Shown one piece after another: positions 55,393-64,000 of a DNA stretch of 64,000 nt (the stretch's first letter is position 1; every line of letters starts with the position of its first letter). The stretch covers positions 33,169 to 97,168 of the forward strand of contig NZ_MIEK01000003.1 of NCBI RefSeq assembly GCF_001742285.1. Direction: 5' to 3'. The notes under the pieces were generated by a model. It was given only the letters and a program-made list of their open reading frames with translations. It ran no database searches and was not told the origin of the DNA. Source of the DNA: Enterococcus rivorum. GTDB taxonomy: Bacteria; Bacillota; Bacilli; Lactobacillales; Enterococcaceae. The translations under genes were made by a program, and so were the position numbers.

Positions 55393-56775
55393 ATGTTTGG
55401 AAAGTTTGCCAATTATGTAAAAGAAAAAGAATATTTTCACTCTAAACAAAAGATCCTGTTAGCTATATCGGGTGGTGTGGATTCTATGGTGTTACTTCAT
55501 TTCATGGAAAAACTTGCTGAAAAAAAACAGTTTTTCATCGGGGTTGCACATATCAATCACAAAATTCGTGAAGAATCCGATGGAGAATTTCAGTCTATTG
55601 CTAGACATTGTCAGCAACATAATATTCCGTTCTTCGGAAAAGAGTGGTTGGCTGAAAATAAAGAAAAAAATATGGAGGCTAGAGCACGAAAATTTCGTTA
55701 TGATTTTTTTGCTGAAATAATGGCAATGGAAGATTATTCAATTCTGTTGACAGCCCATCACAGAGATGACCAAGCTGAAACGATTATCATGAAATTGACA
55801 AGAGGTAGCAGTTTTTCCAATTTTGTTGGCATTCGTGAAAAGCAGTCTTTTAAAAATGGACAACTAATTCGTCCTCTTTTGATTTTTTCGAAAGAGGAAT
55901 TAGAAAGCTATGCCGAAGAAAAGCAACTGATGTTTTTTGAAGATAGCACGAATCAAACCAACCTATATATGAGAAATCGAATACGACATCAAGTAATTCC
56001 TGTCCTAAAAAAGGAAAATGTCCAGTTTTTACAGCATGTGTCGCAGTTTAGTGAACAAATCCAACTAGCGGATGATTTAATTGAGTCGGTTATCAAACCG
56101 AAATACAATCAGTGGGTTCAGAAACAAGAACATGGGTGGTCTATTGATTTAGGAAAGTTAAAAAAAGAGCGTGATAGCTTTCAAACGTTTTTTATGAATA
56201 CCTTATTACAAGAAACAATTATAAAAAGGAATGTAGAAATCAAACAGGTTCAACTACACCAGCTGCTGAAAGTAATCAACCAATCAACCCCACAACTAAA
56301 GGTTGAGTTAGAATCAGGATGGGTATTCATAAAAGAATACGATATCGGCTACTTACTAAAAAAATCTATTTCTAACCAGCAAGAAAGTTTTCGTTTAAAT
56401 CTTTTAGAAAATCTTTATCTTTCTGAAAATGAATGGCTGGGGTTGGAAACATCCAATCATCCATTAACGATTCCAAATGAAGTGAGTGATTGGCAGCAAT
56501 TTAGCTGTTGTATTACTTCGGATACAGCGCTGCCTTTAATCGTAAGACATAGAAAAAACGGTGATAGAGTTGCTTTGAAACAAGGCTTAACCAAAAAGTT
56601 AAATCGTCTTTTTATTGATAGAAAAACCCCTAACTTAGTGAGAAATCAAACATGGATTATTCTGTCAGCAGAACAAGAAATTATTTGGGTACCTAAATTT
56701 GCGAATTCTTATTTGAGTATTCCAACAGAAACTGATAAAATACACTACAGACTCCTTTATAGAACAAAGGAGTAA
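55393..56775 (+). CDS. tilS: tRNA(Ile)-lysidine synthetase
   Basis: The 460-residue PP-loop ATPase modifies C34 of tRNA-Ile(CAU) to lysidine. The PP-loop SGGVDSM is near residue 28, then [23 protein letters not shown] and [14 protein letters not shown]-terminal TilS domain ends the protein ([25 protein letters not shown]). AGCGAGGAAAG precedes the ATG. hpt follows, the standard pairing. Confidence 0.95.
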   Translation: MFGKFANYVKEKEYFHSKQKILLAISGGVDSMVLLHFMEKLAEKKQFFIGVAHINHKIREESDGEFQSIARHCQQHNIPFFGKEWLAENKEKNMEARARKFRYDFFAEIMAMEDYSILLTAHHRDDQAETIIMKLTRGSSFSNFVGIREKQSFKNGQLIRPLLIFSKEELESYAEEKQLMFFEDSTNQTNLYMRNRIRHQVIPVLKKENVQFLQHVSQFSEQIQLADDLIESVIKPKYNQWVQKQEHGWSIDLGKLKKERDSFQTFFMNTLLQETIIKRNVEIKQVQLHQLLKVINQSTPQLKVELESGWVFIKEYDIGYLLKKSISNQQESFRLNLLENLYLSENEWLGLETSNHPLTIPNEVSDWQQFSCCITSDTALPLIVRHRKNGDRVALKQGLTKKLNRLFIDRKTPNLVRNQTWIILSAEQEIIWVPKFANSYLSIPTETDKIHYRLLYRTKE

Positions 56776-56794
56776 GAGTCGGAAGGAGAGCATT

Positions 56795-57340
56795 ATGCTA
56801 GAGAAAGATATTAAGCAAGTTTTAATCTCAAAAGAACAAATTCTTGAAAAATCAAAAGAACTAGGAAAACAATTAACAAAAGACTATCAAGATAAAAATC
56901 CATTAGTAATTGGTATTTTAAAAGGAGCAATTCCCTTTATGGCGGATGTGACTCGTGAAATTGATACACATTTGGAAATGGATTTTATGGATGTTTCCAG
57001 CTATGGAAATGCAACAGTATCTTCTGGTGAAGTAAAAATATTGAAGGACTTAGATACAAATGTTGAAGGTCGTCATATTTTAATCGTTGAAGATATTATT
57101 GACAGTGGCCGTACTTTAGCCTATCTAGTTGATCTTTTTAAATACAGAAAAGCTGCGTCTGTGAAAATCGTTACTTTACTTGATAAGCAAGAAGGAAGAG
57201 TTGTCGATATTGAAGCAGATTACATCGGGTTTGATGTACCTAATGAATTTGTGGTAGGTTATGGGCTAGATTATGCTGAAGCATATCGCAATTTACCTTA
57301 TGTAGGTGTCCTAAAACCAGAGATATATGAATCAAATTAA
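56795..57340 (+). CDS. hpt: Hypoxanthine-guanine phosphoribosyltransferase
   Basis: The 181-residue purine salvage enzyme has the PRPP motif [17 protein letters not shown] near residue 98, [13 protein letters not shown] near 42 and [10 protein letters not shown] near 66. It forms IMP or GMP. It is preceded by GGAAGGAGAG, 19 bases after tilS. Confidence 0.96.
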   Translation: MLEKDIKQVLISKEQILEKSKELGKQLTKDYQDKNPLVIGILKGAIPFMADVTREIDTHLEMDFMDVSSYGNATVSSGEVKILKDLDTNVEGRHILIVEDIIDSGRTLAYLVDLFKYRKAASVKIVTLLDKQEGRVVDIEADYIGFDVPNEFVVGYGLDYAEAYRNLPYVGVLKPEIYESN

Positions 57341-57355
57341 TATCTCTCAATGAAA

Positions 57356-57370
57356 GACTTATGTTACAAT
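57356..57370 (+). promoter_or_regulatory. Probable ftsH promoter (extended -10)
   Basis: TGTTACAAT (hexamer TACAAT 57365-57370) with TG one base upstream; the -35 is poor. No CtsR or CIRCE site was seen. Confidence 0.4.
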
Positions 57371-57435
57371 GAAAAGGAAACGCATCGTAAAATAAAACGT
57401 AAATAAATTACGAAGAGTATTAAAGGAGGACAGGC

Positions 57436-59613
57436 ATGAACAAAAAAAATAACGGCACGATGAAAAATGGCTTATACTATGTGTTAGTAATTTTAGCGAT
57501 GGTCATGGTCGTGTATTTCATTTTTGGAAATAGTAATCAACAATCACCTGATATTGAATATTCTACTTTCAGTCAACAGCTAGATGATGGTAAAGTGAAA
57601 GAAATGACAATTCAGCCTACAAATGGCGTTTTTCGTATTACTGGTAAGTATAAAGAAAAACAAGAAGTAAAAAATACAGGTGGCCTTTCCTTATGGGGTT
57701 CAACTGAAGTTTCAACAACTGAATTTACAACAATTGTATTACCAAGCGATAGTACTTTAACCAGTATTCAAGAAGCTGGAAAAGACAGTTCAGTAAAAAT
57801 TACTGTGAAGGAACAATCTAATAGTGGTGCATGGTTATCCTTATTATTTAGTTTCTTACCATTAGTCTTTATTGTGTTCATCTTCTATATGATGATGGGA
57901 CAACAAGGCGGCGGTGGCGGCGGTGGCGGTCGTGTGATGAACTTTGGTAAATCAAAAGCCAAAGAAGCAGACAAAAAAGCGAACCGTATCAGATTTTCTG
58001 ATGTTGCCGGAGCGGAAGAAGAAAAACAAGAACTAGTTGAAGTTGTAGAGTTCTTAAAGGATCCACGACGTTTTGTAGAATTAGGAGCACGGATTCCAGC
58101 GGGTGTTCTTTTAGAGGGACCTCCGGGAACTGGTAAAACCTTGCTTGCTAAAGCTGTAGCAGGAGAAGCTGGTGTTCCGTTTTATTCTATTTCAGGTTCT
58201 GACTTTGTAGAAATGTTTGTAGGGGTCGGCGCAAGTCGTGTTCGTGATTTATTTGAAACAGCGAAGAAAAACGCACCTGCGATTATCTTTATTGATGAAA
58301 TTGATGCCGTTGGACGTCAACGTGGCGCTGGTATGGGTGGTGGACACGATGAACGTGAACAAACCTTAAACCAATTGCTGGTAGAAATGGATGGATTTGA
58401 CGGAAATGAAGGTGTGATTGTGATCGCAGCTACTAACCGTTCTGATGTATTAGACCCAGCTTTATTACGTCCAGGTCGTTTTGACCGCCAAATTTTGGTG
58501 GGTCGTCCAGATGTAAAAGGCCGAGAAGCGATTTTACGTGTTCATGCGCGCAACAAACCGTTGGCTGATGACGTTGATTTGAAAGTTGTTGCTCAACAAA
58601 CACCAGGTTTTGCTGGTGCTGATTTAGAAAACGTACTGAACGAAGCTGCTTTAGTAGCAGCTCGTCGTAATAAAAAGAAAATTGATGCTTCTGACGTAGA
58701 TGAAGCAGAAGATCGGGTTATTGCAGGACCAGCTAAAAAAGATCGTGCAATTAATAAAAAAGAACGTGAAATGATTGCTTATCATGAAGCAGGACACACA
58801 ATTGTTGGTTTAGTCTTAAGCCGAGCACGTGTTGTTCATAAAGTAACGATTATTCCTCGTGGTCGTGCCGGAGGGTATATGATTGCCTTACCGAAAGAAG
58901 ACCAATTCTTAATGACAAAAGATGATATGTTTGAACAAATCGTTGGATTACTTGGTGGACGTACAGCAGAAGAAATTATTTTTGATGTTCAATCTACTGG
59001 TGCTTCAAATGACTTTGAACAAGCAACAGGAATTGCTCGTAGTATGGTTACTGAATATGGAATGAGTGATAAATTGGGTCCTGTTCAATATGAAGGGAAC
59101 CACCAAGTCTTTGTTGGACGCGATTATGGTCAAACAAAAGCTTATTCTGAACAAGTAGCCTTTGAAATCGATCAAGAAGTACGTCGTATCTTAATGGAGG
59201 CTCATCAAAAAGCCCATGAAATTATTGAAACGCACCGTGCGCAACATAAATTGATTGCTGAAAAATTACTTGAGTTTGAAACCTTAGATGCACGTAGTAT
59301 CAAATCATTGTTTGAAAAAGGTGTAATGCCGCAAGATGTGATTGATAGTCAATTCCCGAGTGAAAAAGCACAAACTTTTGAAGAAGCAAAACGTGCTCTT
59401 GAAGAAAAAGACGCTCAAAAACAAGCGGAAGAAAAACATGAATTTGAAGAGTCTAAACAAGAATTAACTGACGAATCTGCGGAAGTAAAAGCTGAAGCTG
59501 CTGAAACTGAAGCAACAGTTGAATCTGAAACAAAAGAAAACAATGACAAAGATGATGATCATAAGAACGATAGTGAATATGATCGAAATAACTTTGACGA
59601 TCGCTATAAATAG
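57436..59613 (+). CDS. ftsH: ATP-dependent zinc metalloprotease FtsH
   Basis: The 725-residue membrane protease has two membrane helices (about 12-30 and 133-153) around an extracellular domain, a Gly-rich stretch, AAA module with Walker A GPPGTGKT (228-235) and Walker B FIDEID, SRH, and zinc protease HEAGH (450-454). The C-terminal 80 residues are Glu/Lys/Ala-rich, longer than in many homologues. It degrades misfolded and regulatory membrane proteins. AAAGGAGGA precedes the ATG. Confidence 0.97.
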   Translation: MNKKNNGTMKNGLYYVLVILAMVMVVYFIFGNSNQQSPDIEYSTFSQQLDDGKVKEMTIQPTNGVFRITGKYKEKQEVKNTGGLSLWGSTEVSTTEFTTIVLPSDSTLTSIQEAGKDSSVKITVKEQSNSGAWLSLLFSFLPLVFIVFIFYMMMGQQGGGGGGGGRVMNFGKSKAKEADKKANRIRFSDVAGAEEEKQELVEVVEFLKDPRRFVELGARIPAGVLLEGPPGTGKTLLAKAVAGEAGVPFYSISGSDFVEMFVGVGASRVRDLFETAKKNAPAIIFIDEIDAVGRQRGAGMGGGHDEREQTLNQLLVEMDGFDGNEGVIVIAATNRSDVLDPALLRPGRFDRQILVGRPDVKGREAILRVHARNKPLADDVDLKVVAQQTPGFAGADLENVLNEAALVAARRNKKKIDASDVDEAEDRVIAGPAKKDRAINKKEREMIAYHEAGHTIVGLVLSRARVVHKVTIIPRGRAGGYMIALPKEDQFLMTKDDMFEQIVGLLGGRTAEEIIFDVQSTGASNDFEQATGIARSMVTEYGMSDKLGPVQYEGNHQVFVGRDYGQTKAYSEQVAFEIDQEVRRILMEAHQKAHEIIETHRAQHKLIAEKLLEFETLDARSIKSLFEKGVMPQDVIDSQFPSEKAQTFEEAKRALEEKDAQKQAEEKHEFEESKQELTDESAEVKAEAAETEATVESETKENNDKDDDHKNDSEYDRNNFDDRYK

Positions 59614-59616
59614 AAA

Positions 59617-59643
59617 AAAGCGCCCTTTTTAGGGCGCTTTTTC
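59617..59643 (+). terminator. Terminator of ftsH
   Basis: AAAGCGCCCT, loop TTTT, AGGGCGCTTT, then T run. Confidence 0.9.
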
Positions 59644-59697
59644 TGTCTAATTAATAAAATTCTCTCTATCTAATATCTAACTTATGAAATAATTTAG

Positions 59698-59726
59698 TTG
59701 AAAAAATAATGAAATCCTAGTATTAT
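59698..59726 (+). promoter_or_regulatory. Promoter of hslO-dusB
   Basis: TTGAAA (59698-59703), 17-base spacer, TATTAT (59721-59726). Confidence 0.65.
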
Positions 59727-59773
59727 CTGATAATGAGTCGAAAACAGGACCAACGAGAAGAGGGAAATAGAAA

Positions 59774-60670
59774 ATGGAAGATTACTTAGTGAAAGCACTA
59801 TGCTATGAAGGATCAATCAGAGCGTATGCGATTCGTGCAACAAATACAATTTCAGAAGCTCAAAAACGTCATGATACTTGGAGCTCATCAACAGCGGCTT
59901 TAGGTAGAACAATGGTAGGAGCTTTATTACTTGGCGCTACTCTTAAAGGTGAAGATAAAATGACCGTCAAAGTTCAAGGGAACGGACCAGCAGGCTCAAT
60001 TATTGTTGACAGTGACGGTAGTGGAAATACAAAAGGCTACATAAAAAATCCTCATGTTAGCTTGACTTTAAATGAAAATGGTAAAATAGATGTTAAAGGT
60101 GCTGTTGGAACGGAAGGAATATTTACAGTTATTAAAGATCTTGGGTTGAAAGAAACATTTTCAGGTCAAACGCCGATTATCTCCGGTGAAATAGGAGAAG
60201 ACTTCACCTATTTCATGGCAGTATCAGAACAAACGCCATCAGCAGTTGGTTTAAGCGTCTTAGTAGATCCTGATGAAAGTGTTAAAGCAGCAGGTGGCTT
60301 TATGATTCAAGTAATGCCAGGAGCAGATGAAGAGACCATTGATTTTATTGAAAAACGATTGACTGAAGTACCTATGGTGTCAAAACTCTTAGAAGAAGGA
60401 AACTCTCCAGAAAGTATTTTAGAACTATTGTTAGGTGAAAAAGAAATTGAGATTCTTGAAAAAATGCCAGTTCAATTTAAATGTACTTGCTCAAAAGAAA
60501 AATTTGGGACAGCCATTATTGCTGTAGGATTAGATGAAATCAATGCCATGATAGAAGAAGATCATGGAGCAGAAGCGGTTTGTCAATTCTGTGGAAACAA
60601 ATATCAATACAGTGAAGCTGATCTAATTGCTTTACGAGATGAAGCAATCAAAAATACAAAAGAAATTTAG
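59774..60670 (+). CDS. hslO: Redox-regulated chaperone Hsp33
   Basis: The 298-residue holdase is switched on by oxidation. The four zinc-binding, redox-active cysteines are Cys237 and Cys239 (CTC) and Cys270 and Cys273 (CQFC), the standard CxC...CxxC arrangement. The N-terminal chaperone core is complete (MEDYLVKALCYEGSIRAYA; GPAGSIIVDSDG). It is followed 12 bases later by dusB. Confidence 0.95.
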   Translation: MEDYLVKALCYEGSIRAYAIRATNTISEAQKRHDTWSSSTAALGRTMVGALLLGATLKGEDKMTVKVQGNGPAGSIIVDSDGSGNTKGYIKNPHVSLTLNENGKIDVKGAVGTEGIFTVIKDLGLKETFSGQTPIISGEIGEDFTYFMAVSEQTPSAVGLSVLVDPDESVKAAGGFMIQVMPGADEETIDFIEKRLTEVPMVSKLLEEGNSPESILELLLGEKEIEILEKMPVQFKCTCSKEKFGTAIIAVGLDEINAMIEEDHGAEAVCQFCGNKYQYSEADLIALRDEAIKNTKEI

Positions 60671-60682
60671 GGGGAAACCACC

Positions 60683-61687
60683 TTGTGGAAAATAGGAAAC
60701 ATAGAAATTCCTAACCGTGTCGTTGTTGCACCAATGGCGGGAATTAGTAATGCAGCATTCCGAGTGACCGTGAAAGAATTTGGTGCTGGTTTAGTCGTTT
60801 GCGAAATGATTAGTGATAAAGGAATTCATTTTAGAAATAAAAAAACATTGGAAATGTTATATATTGATGATAGTGAGTACCCTCTTAGTGTTCAAATTTT
60901 CGGTGGAGATAAAGCGACGTTAGTGGAAGCGGCAAAATTTGTGGAAGAAAACACAAAAGCAGCTATTATTGACATTAATATGGGCTGTCCTGTCAGCAAA
61001 GTTATTAAGGCAGAAGCGGGTGCAAAATGGTTGTTAAATCCTGATAAGGTATATGAAATGGTTGATGCAGTGTCTTCAGCTGTTGATTTACCAGTAACCG
61101 TTAAAATGAGAACAGGTTGGGATGAAGAGCACTTATTTGCTGTGGAAAATGCAATAGCTGCAGAGAAAGCTGGTGCAGCTGCAATTGCGATGCATGGTCG
61201 GACAAGAGTACAAATGTATGAAGGCCAAGCAAATTGGGATGTTCTAAAAGAAGTCAAAAGTCATTTATCTATTCCTTTTATGGGGAATGGCGATGTTAAA
61301 ACGCCAGAAGATGCAAAACGTATGCTAGAATATGTAGGAGCAGACGGTGTAATGATTGGTAGAGCAGCGTTAGGCAATCCTTGGATGATTAAACGGACCC
61401 AACATTATCTTGAAACTGGAGCATTACTTCCAGAACCAACGCCGTTTGAAAAAGTTGAAATTGCTAAAATTCATTTACAACGACTGATTGATCTAAAAGG
61501 AGAAAATATTGCCGCACGAGAATTTCGTCAGCATGCATCCTATTATTTAAAAGGCATTCCAAGAGCAGCAAAAGTTAAAGTTGCAATCAATCAAGCAGAA
61601 ACACAACAAGCAATGGTAGATATTATGGATAACTTTGTTGAGAAAGCAGAAAATGATCTAAGAAAACAAACAATTGAAAGTATCTAG
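60683..61687 (+). CDS. dusB: tRNA-dihydrouridine synthase B
   Basis: The 334-residue FMN enzyme reduces uridines of tRNA. APMAGISNAAFR binds FMN, catalytic Cys is in NMGCPVSKV, and KMRTGWDEE, HGRTRVQMYEG and IGRAALGNPW follow. The start is TTG at 60683 with GGGGGAAA upstream. Pairing with hslO and lysS is typical of enterococci. Confidence 0.94.
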   Translation: MWKIGNIEIPNRVVVAPMAGISNAAFRVTVKEFGAGLVVCEMISDKGIHFRNKKTLEMLYIDDSEYPLSVQIFGGDKATLVEAAKFVEENTKAAIIDINMGCPVSKVIKAEAGAKWLLNPDKVYEMVDAVSSAVDLPVTVKMRTGWDEEHLFAVENAIAAEKAGAAAIAMHGRTRVQMYEGQANWDVLKEVKSHLSIPFMGNGDVKTPEDAKRMLEYVGADGVMIGRAALGNPWMIKRTQHYLETGALLPEPTPFEKVEIAKIHLQRLIDLKGENIAAREFRQHASYYLKGIPRAAKVKVAINQAETQQAMVDIMDNFVEKAENDLRKQTIESI

Positions 61688-63280
<1,593 letters not shown>

Positions 63281-63288
63281 GTAAATAA

Positions 63289-63336
63289 AGTTGAAACTTA
63301 GGAATTGCTCCTAGGTTTCAACTTTTCTTTTTTTGT
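63289..63336 (+). terminator. Terminator of lysS
   Basis: AGTTGAAACTTAGGA (63289-63303 or so) pairs with TCCTAGGTTTCAACT (about 63309-63323), then T-rich run. Confidence 0.85.
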
Positions 63337-63456
63337 AAGAACACAATAAAATAGAAAGAAAATAACCTATAAAAGAGTTCAAAACCGAACGAAATTACGT
63401 CAGAATAAAAAAACAATCGGTAACGAAAAAAAGTTTCAAAAAATGCAAACTTTTAG

Positions 63457-63485
63457 TTGACCTAAGCGCAGAAACTTGGTATATT
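63457..63485 (+). promoter_or_regulatory. rrn promoter P1
   Basis: TTGACC (63457-63462), 17-base spacer, TATATT (63480-63485). A/T-rich tracts upstream (63340-63450) resemble UP elements. Confidence 0.7.
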
Positions 63486-63593
63486 ATTACTTGTCGCAAA
63501 GCACTATAGCCAAACGGCAGATCAGCCTCAGTTTGAAAGAATAGAATAACATCGACTTCTTTCTACTAACTTGAAAAATCAACAAAAAAACTG

Positions 63594-63622
63594 TTGACAA
63601 ATAACAAACAAGTTGGTAAACT
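63594..63622 (+). promoter_or_regulatory. rrn promoter P2
   Basis: TTGACA (63594-63599), 17-base spacer, TAAACT (63617-63622). Confidence 0.75.
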
Positions 63623-63692
63623 ATAACAGTTGTCTCTTTAAAACAGAGAGAACGAGTTGAAAAAGAAATTTCAACTTTCTTGAAAAAAGTAC

Positions 63693-63721
63693 TTGACGAA
63701 ACGTCAAGGGTTTGGTAAGAT
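63693..63721 (+). promoter_or_regulatory. rrn promoter P3
   Basis: TTGACG (63693-63698), 17-base spacer, TAAGAT (63716-63721); first repeat unit. Confidence 0.75.
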
Positions 63722-63791
63722 ATAAAAGTTGTCTCCTTAAAACAGAGAGAACGAGTTGGGAAAAGAAATTCAACTTTCTTTTAAAAAATGC

Positions 63792-63820
63792 TTGACAAGT
63801 TGTTAAGGATTTGATAAGAT
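63792..63820 (+). promoter_or_regulatory. rrn promoter P4
   Basis: TTGACA (63792-63797), 17-base spacer, TAAGAT (63815-63820); second repeat unit. Confidence 0.8.
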
Positions 63821-63826
63821 ATAAAA

Positions 63827-63990
63827 GTTGCTGCAAGGCAAATAAGTAGACCTTTGAAAACTGAACAAAGTAAGACAAACCAAATGTGTAGGATGTTTTT
63901 ACGAAAGTAAAAACAAACAACAAATTTAACAAGCAAGCAATATGCTAGCAAACAAATTGAGCTTAACAATCGCAAGATTGTTCTAACTTT
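63827..63990 (+). other. Pre-16S leader
   Basis: The leader has the rRNA-spacer-type segment CCTTTGAAAACTGAACAAAG (63851-63870, boxA-like antitermination region in Firmicutes), a GTTTTTAC-GAAA-GTAAAAAC hairpin (about 63895-63914) and AACAATC-GCAA-GATTGTT (about 63966-63983). These precede mature 16S and belong to its processing stalk. Confidence 0.65.
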
Positions 63991-64000
63991 TATTATGAGA
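63991..64000 (+). rRNA. rrs: 16S rRNA, first bases only
   Basis: The window ends in TTATTATGAGA, which is how 16S genes of this group run into GTTTGATCCTGG. The mature 5' end is placed near 63991 by comparison with the E. coli numbering; the rest lies outside the window. Confidence 0.55.

Larger units (their letters stand above)
63629..63826 (+). repeat. Two tandem 99-bp units carrying rrn promoters
   Basis: Units 63629-63727 and 63728-63826 are similar throughout: each begins GTTGTCTC, contains AAAACAGAGAGAACGAGTTG and CAACTTTCTT, and ends with TTGAC(A/G), a 17-base spacer, TAAGATATAAAA. A third GTTG begins at 63827. The array looks like promoter multiplication by unequal exchange. Confidence 0.85.

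Overview
The window reads as chromosomal DNA of a low-GC Lactobacillales bacterium, most likely an Enterococcus or close relative. The evidence is strong GGAGG ribosome sites, AT-rich intergenic DNA, a valine T-box, a class C sortase with a pilin, an EfrAB-like ABC exporter pair, an enterococcal-type L-lactate dehydrogenase, and the conserved order pth-mfd-murJ-like-rqcP-divIC-yabR-tilS-hpt-ftsH-hslO-dusB-lysS running into an rRNA operon. This is inference from gene content; no database was searched. No CRISPR array, intact insertion sequence, prophage or tRNA gene was seen.

Layout. 1-3300: the end of a P-loop kinase-like gene, a strongly foldable RNA of unknown identity (388-598), and two almost identical small-RNA genes (about 818-900 and 2748-2830). 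Each has the same 11-bp-period direct repeat in front of its promoter, and they bracket a ROK-family gene and a DUF308 membrane gene. 3311-6597: lipoate-protein ligase followed by a MetNIQ-type ABC importer whose ATPase lacks the usual C-terminal sensing domain. 6834-13394: a complete predicted mannosylglycerate pathway: RpiR-type regulator, PTS EIIABC, GH38 alpha-mannosidase and glycerate kinase. The PTS would import and phosphorylate the sugar, the mannosidase split it to mannose-6-P and glycerate, and the kinase pass glycerate to glycolysis. 14010-19647: a large GT-C-like membrane protein, T-box-controlled valS and a convergent TVP38-type membrane gene. 19982-24048: folC, a HAD phosphatase, radC, a cold-shock gene, a 49-residue protein of unknown role and a UspA protein. 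24265-27077: a one-pilin/one-sortase pair. 27158-29042 (minus): rpoY-rnjA. 29521-33856: a DUF454 gene (minus) and a heterodimeric ABC exporter. 34124-46531: mostly accessory metabolism, including queG, OsmC, an OppA lipoprotein, a LysM secreted protein, DUF1722 and VOC genes, a sirtuin with an altered zinc site, an acetyltransferase-chorismate mutase fusion, a NiaR-type regulator, aldehyde dehydrogenase with a cre-like site, and an acyltransferase. 46763-47740 (minus): ldh. 48165-63280: the housekeeping run listed above. 63340-64000: four tandem rRNA promoters, two lying in a 99-bp tandem repeat, then the pre-16S leader; 16S itself begins at the last few bases.

The most unusual items are the twin response-regulator-type small RNAs, the unidentified structured RNA at 388-598, the acetyltransferase-chorismate mutase fusion beside an atypical sirtuin, and the foldable element upstream of folC. 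The rest is mainly ordinary core genome.
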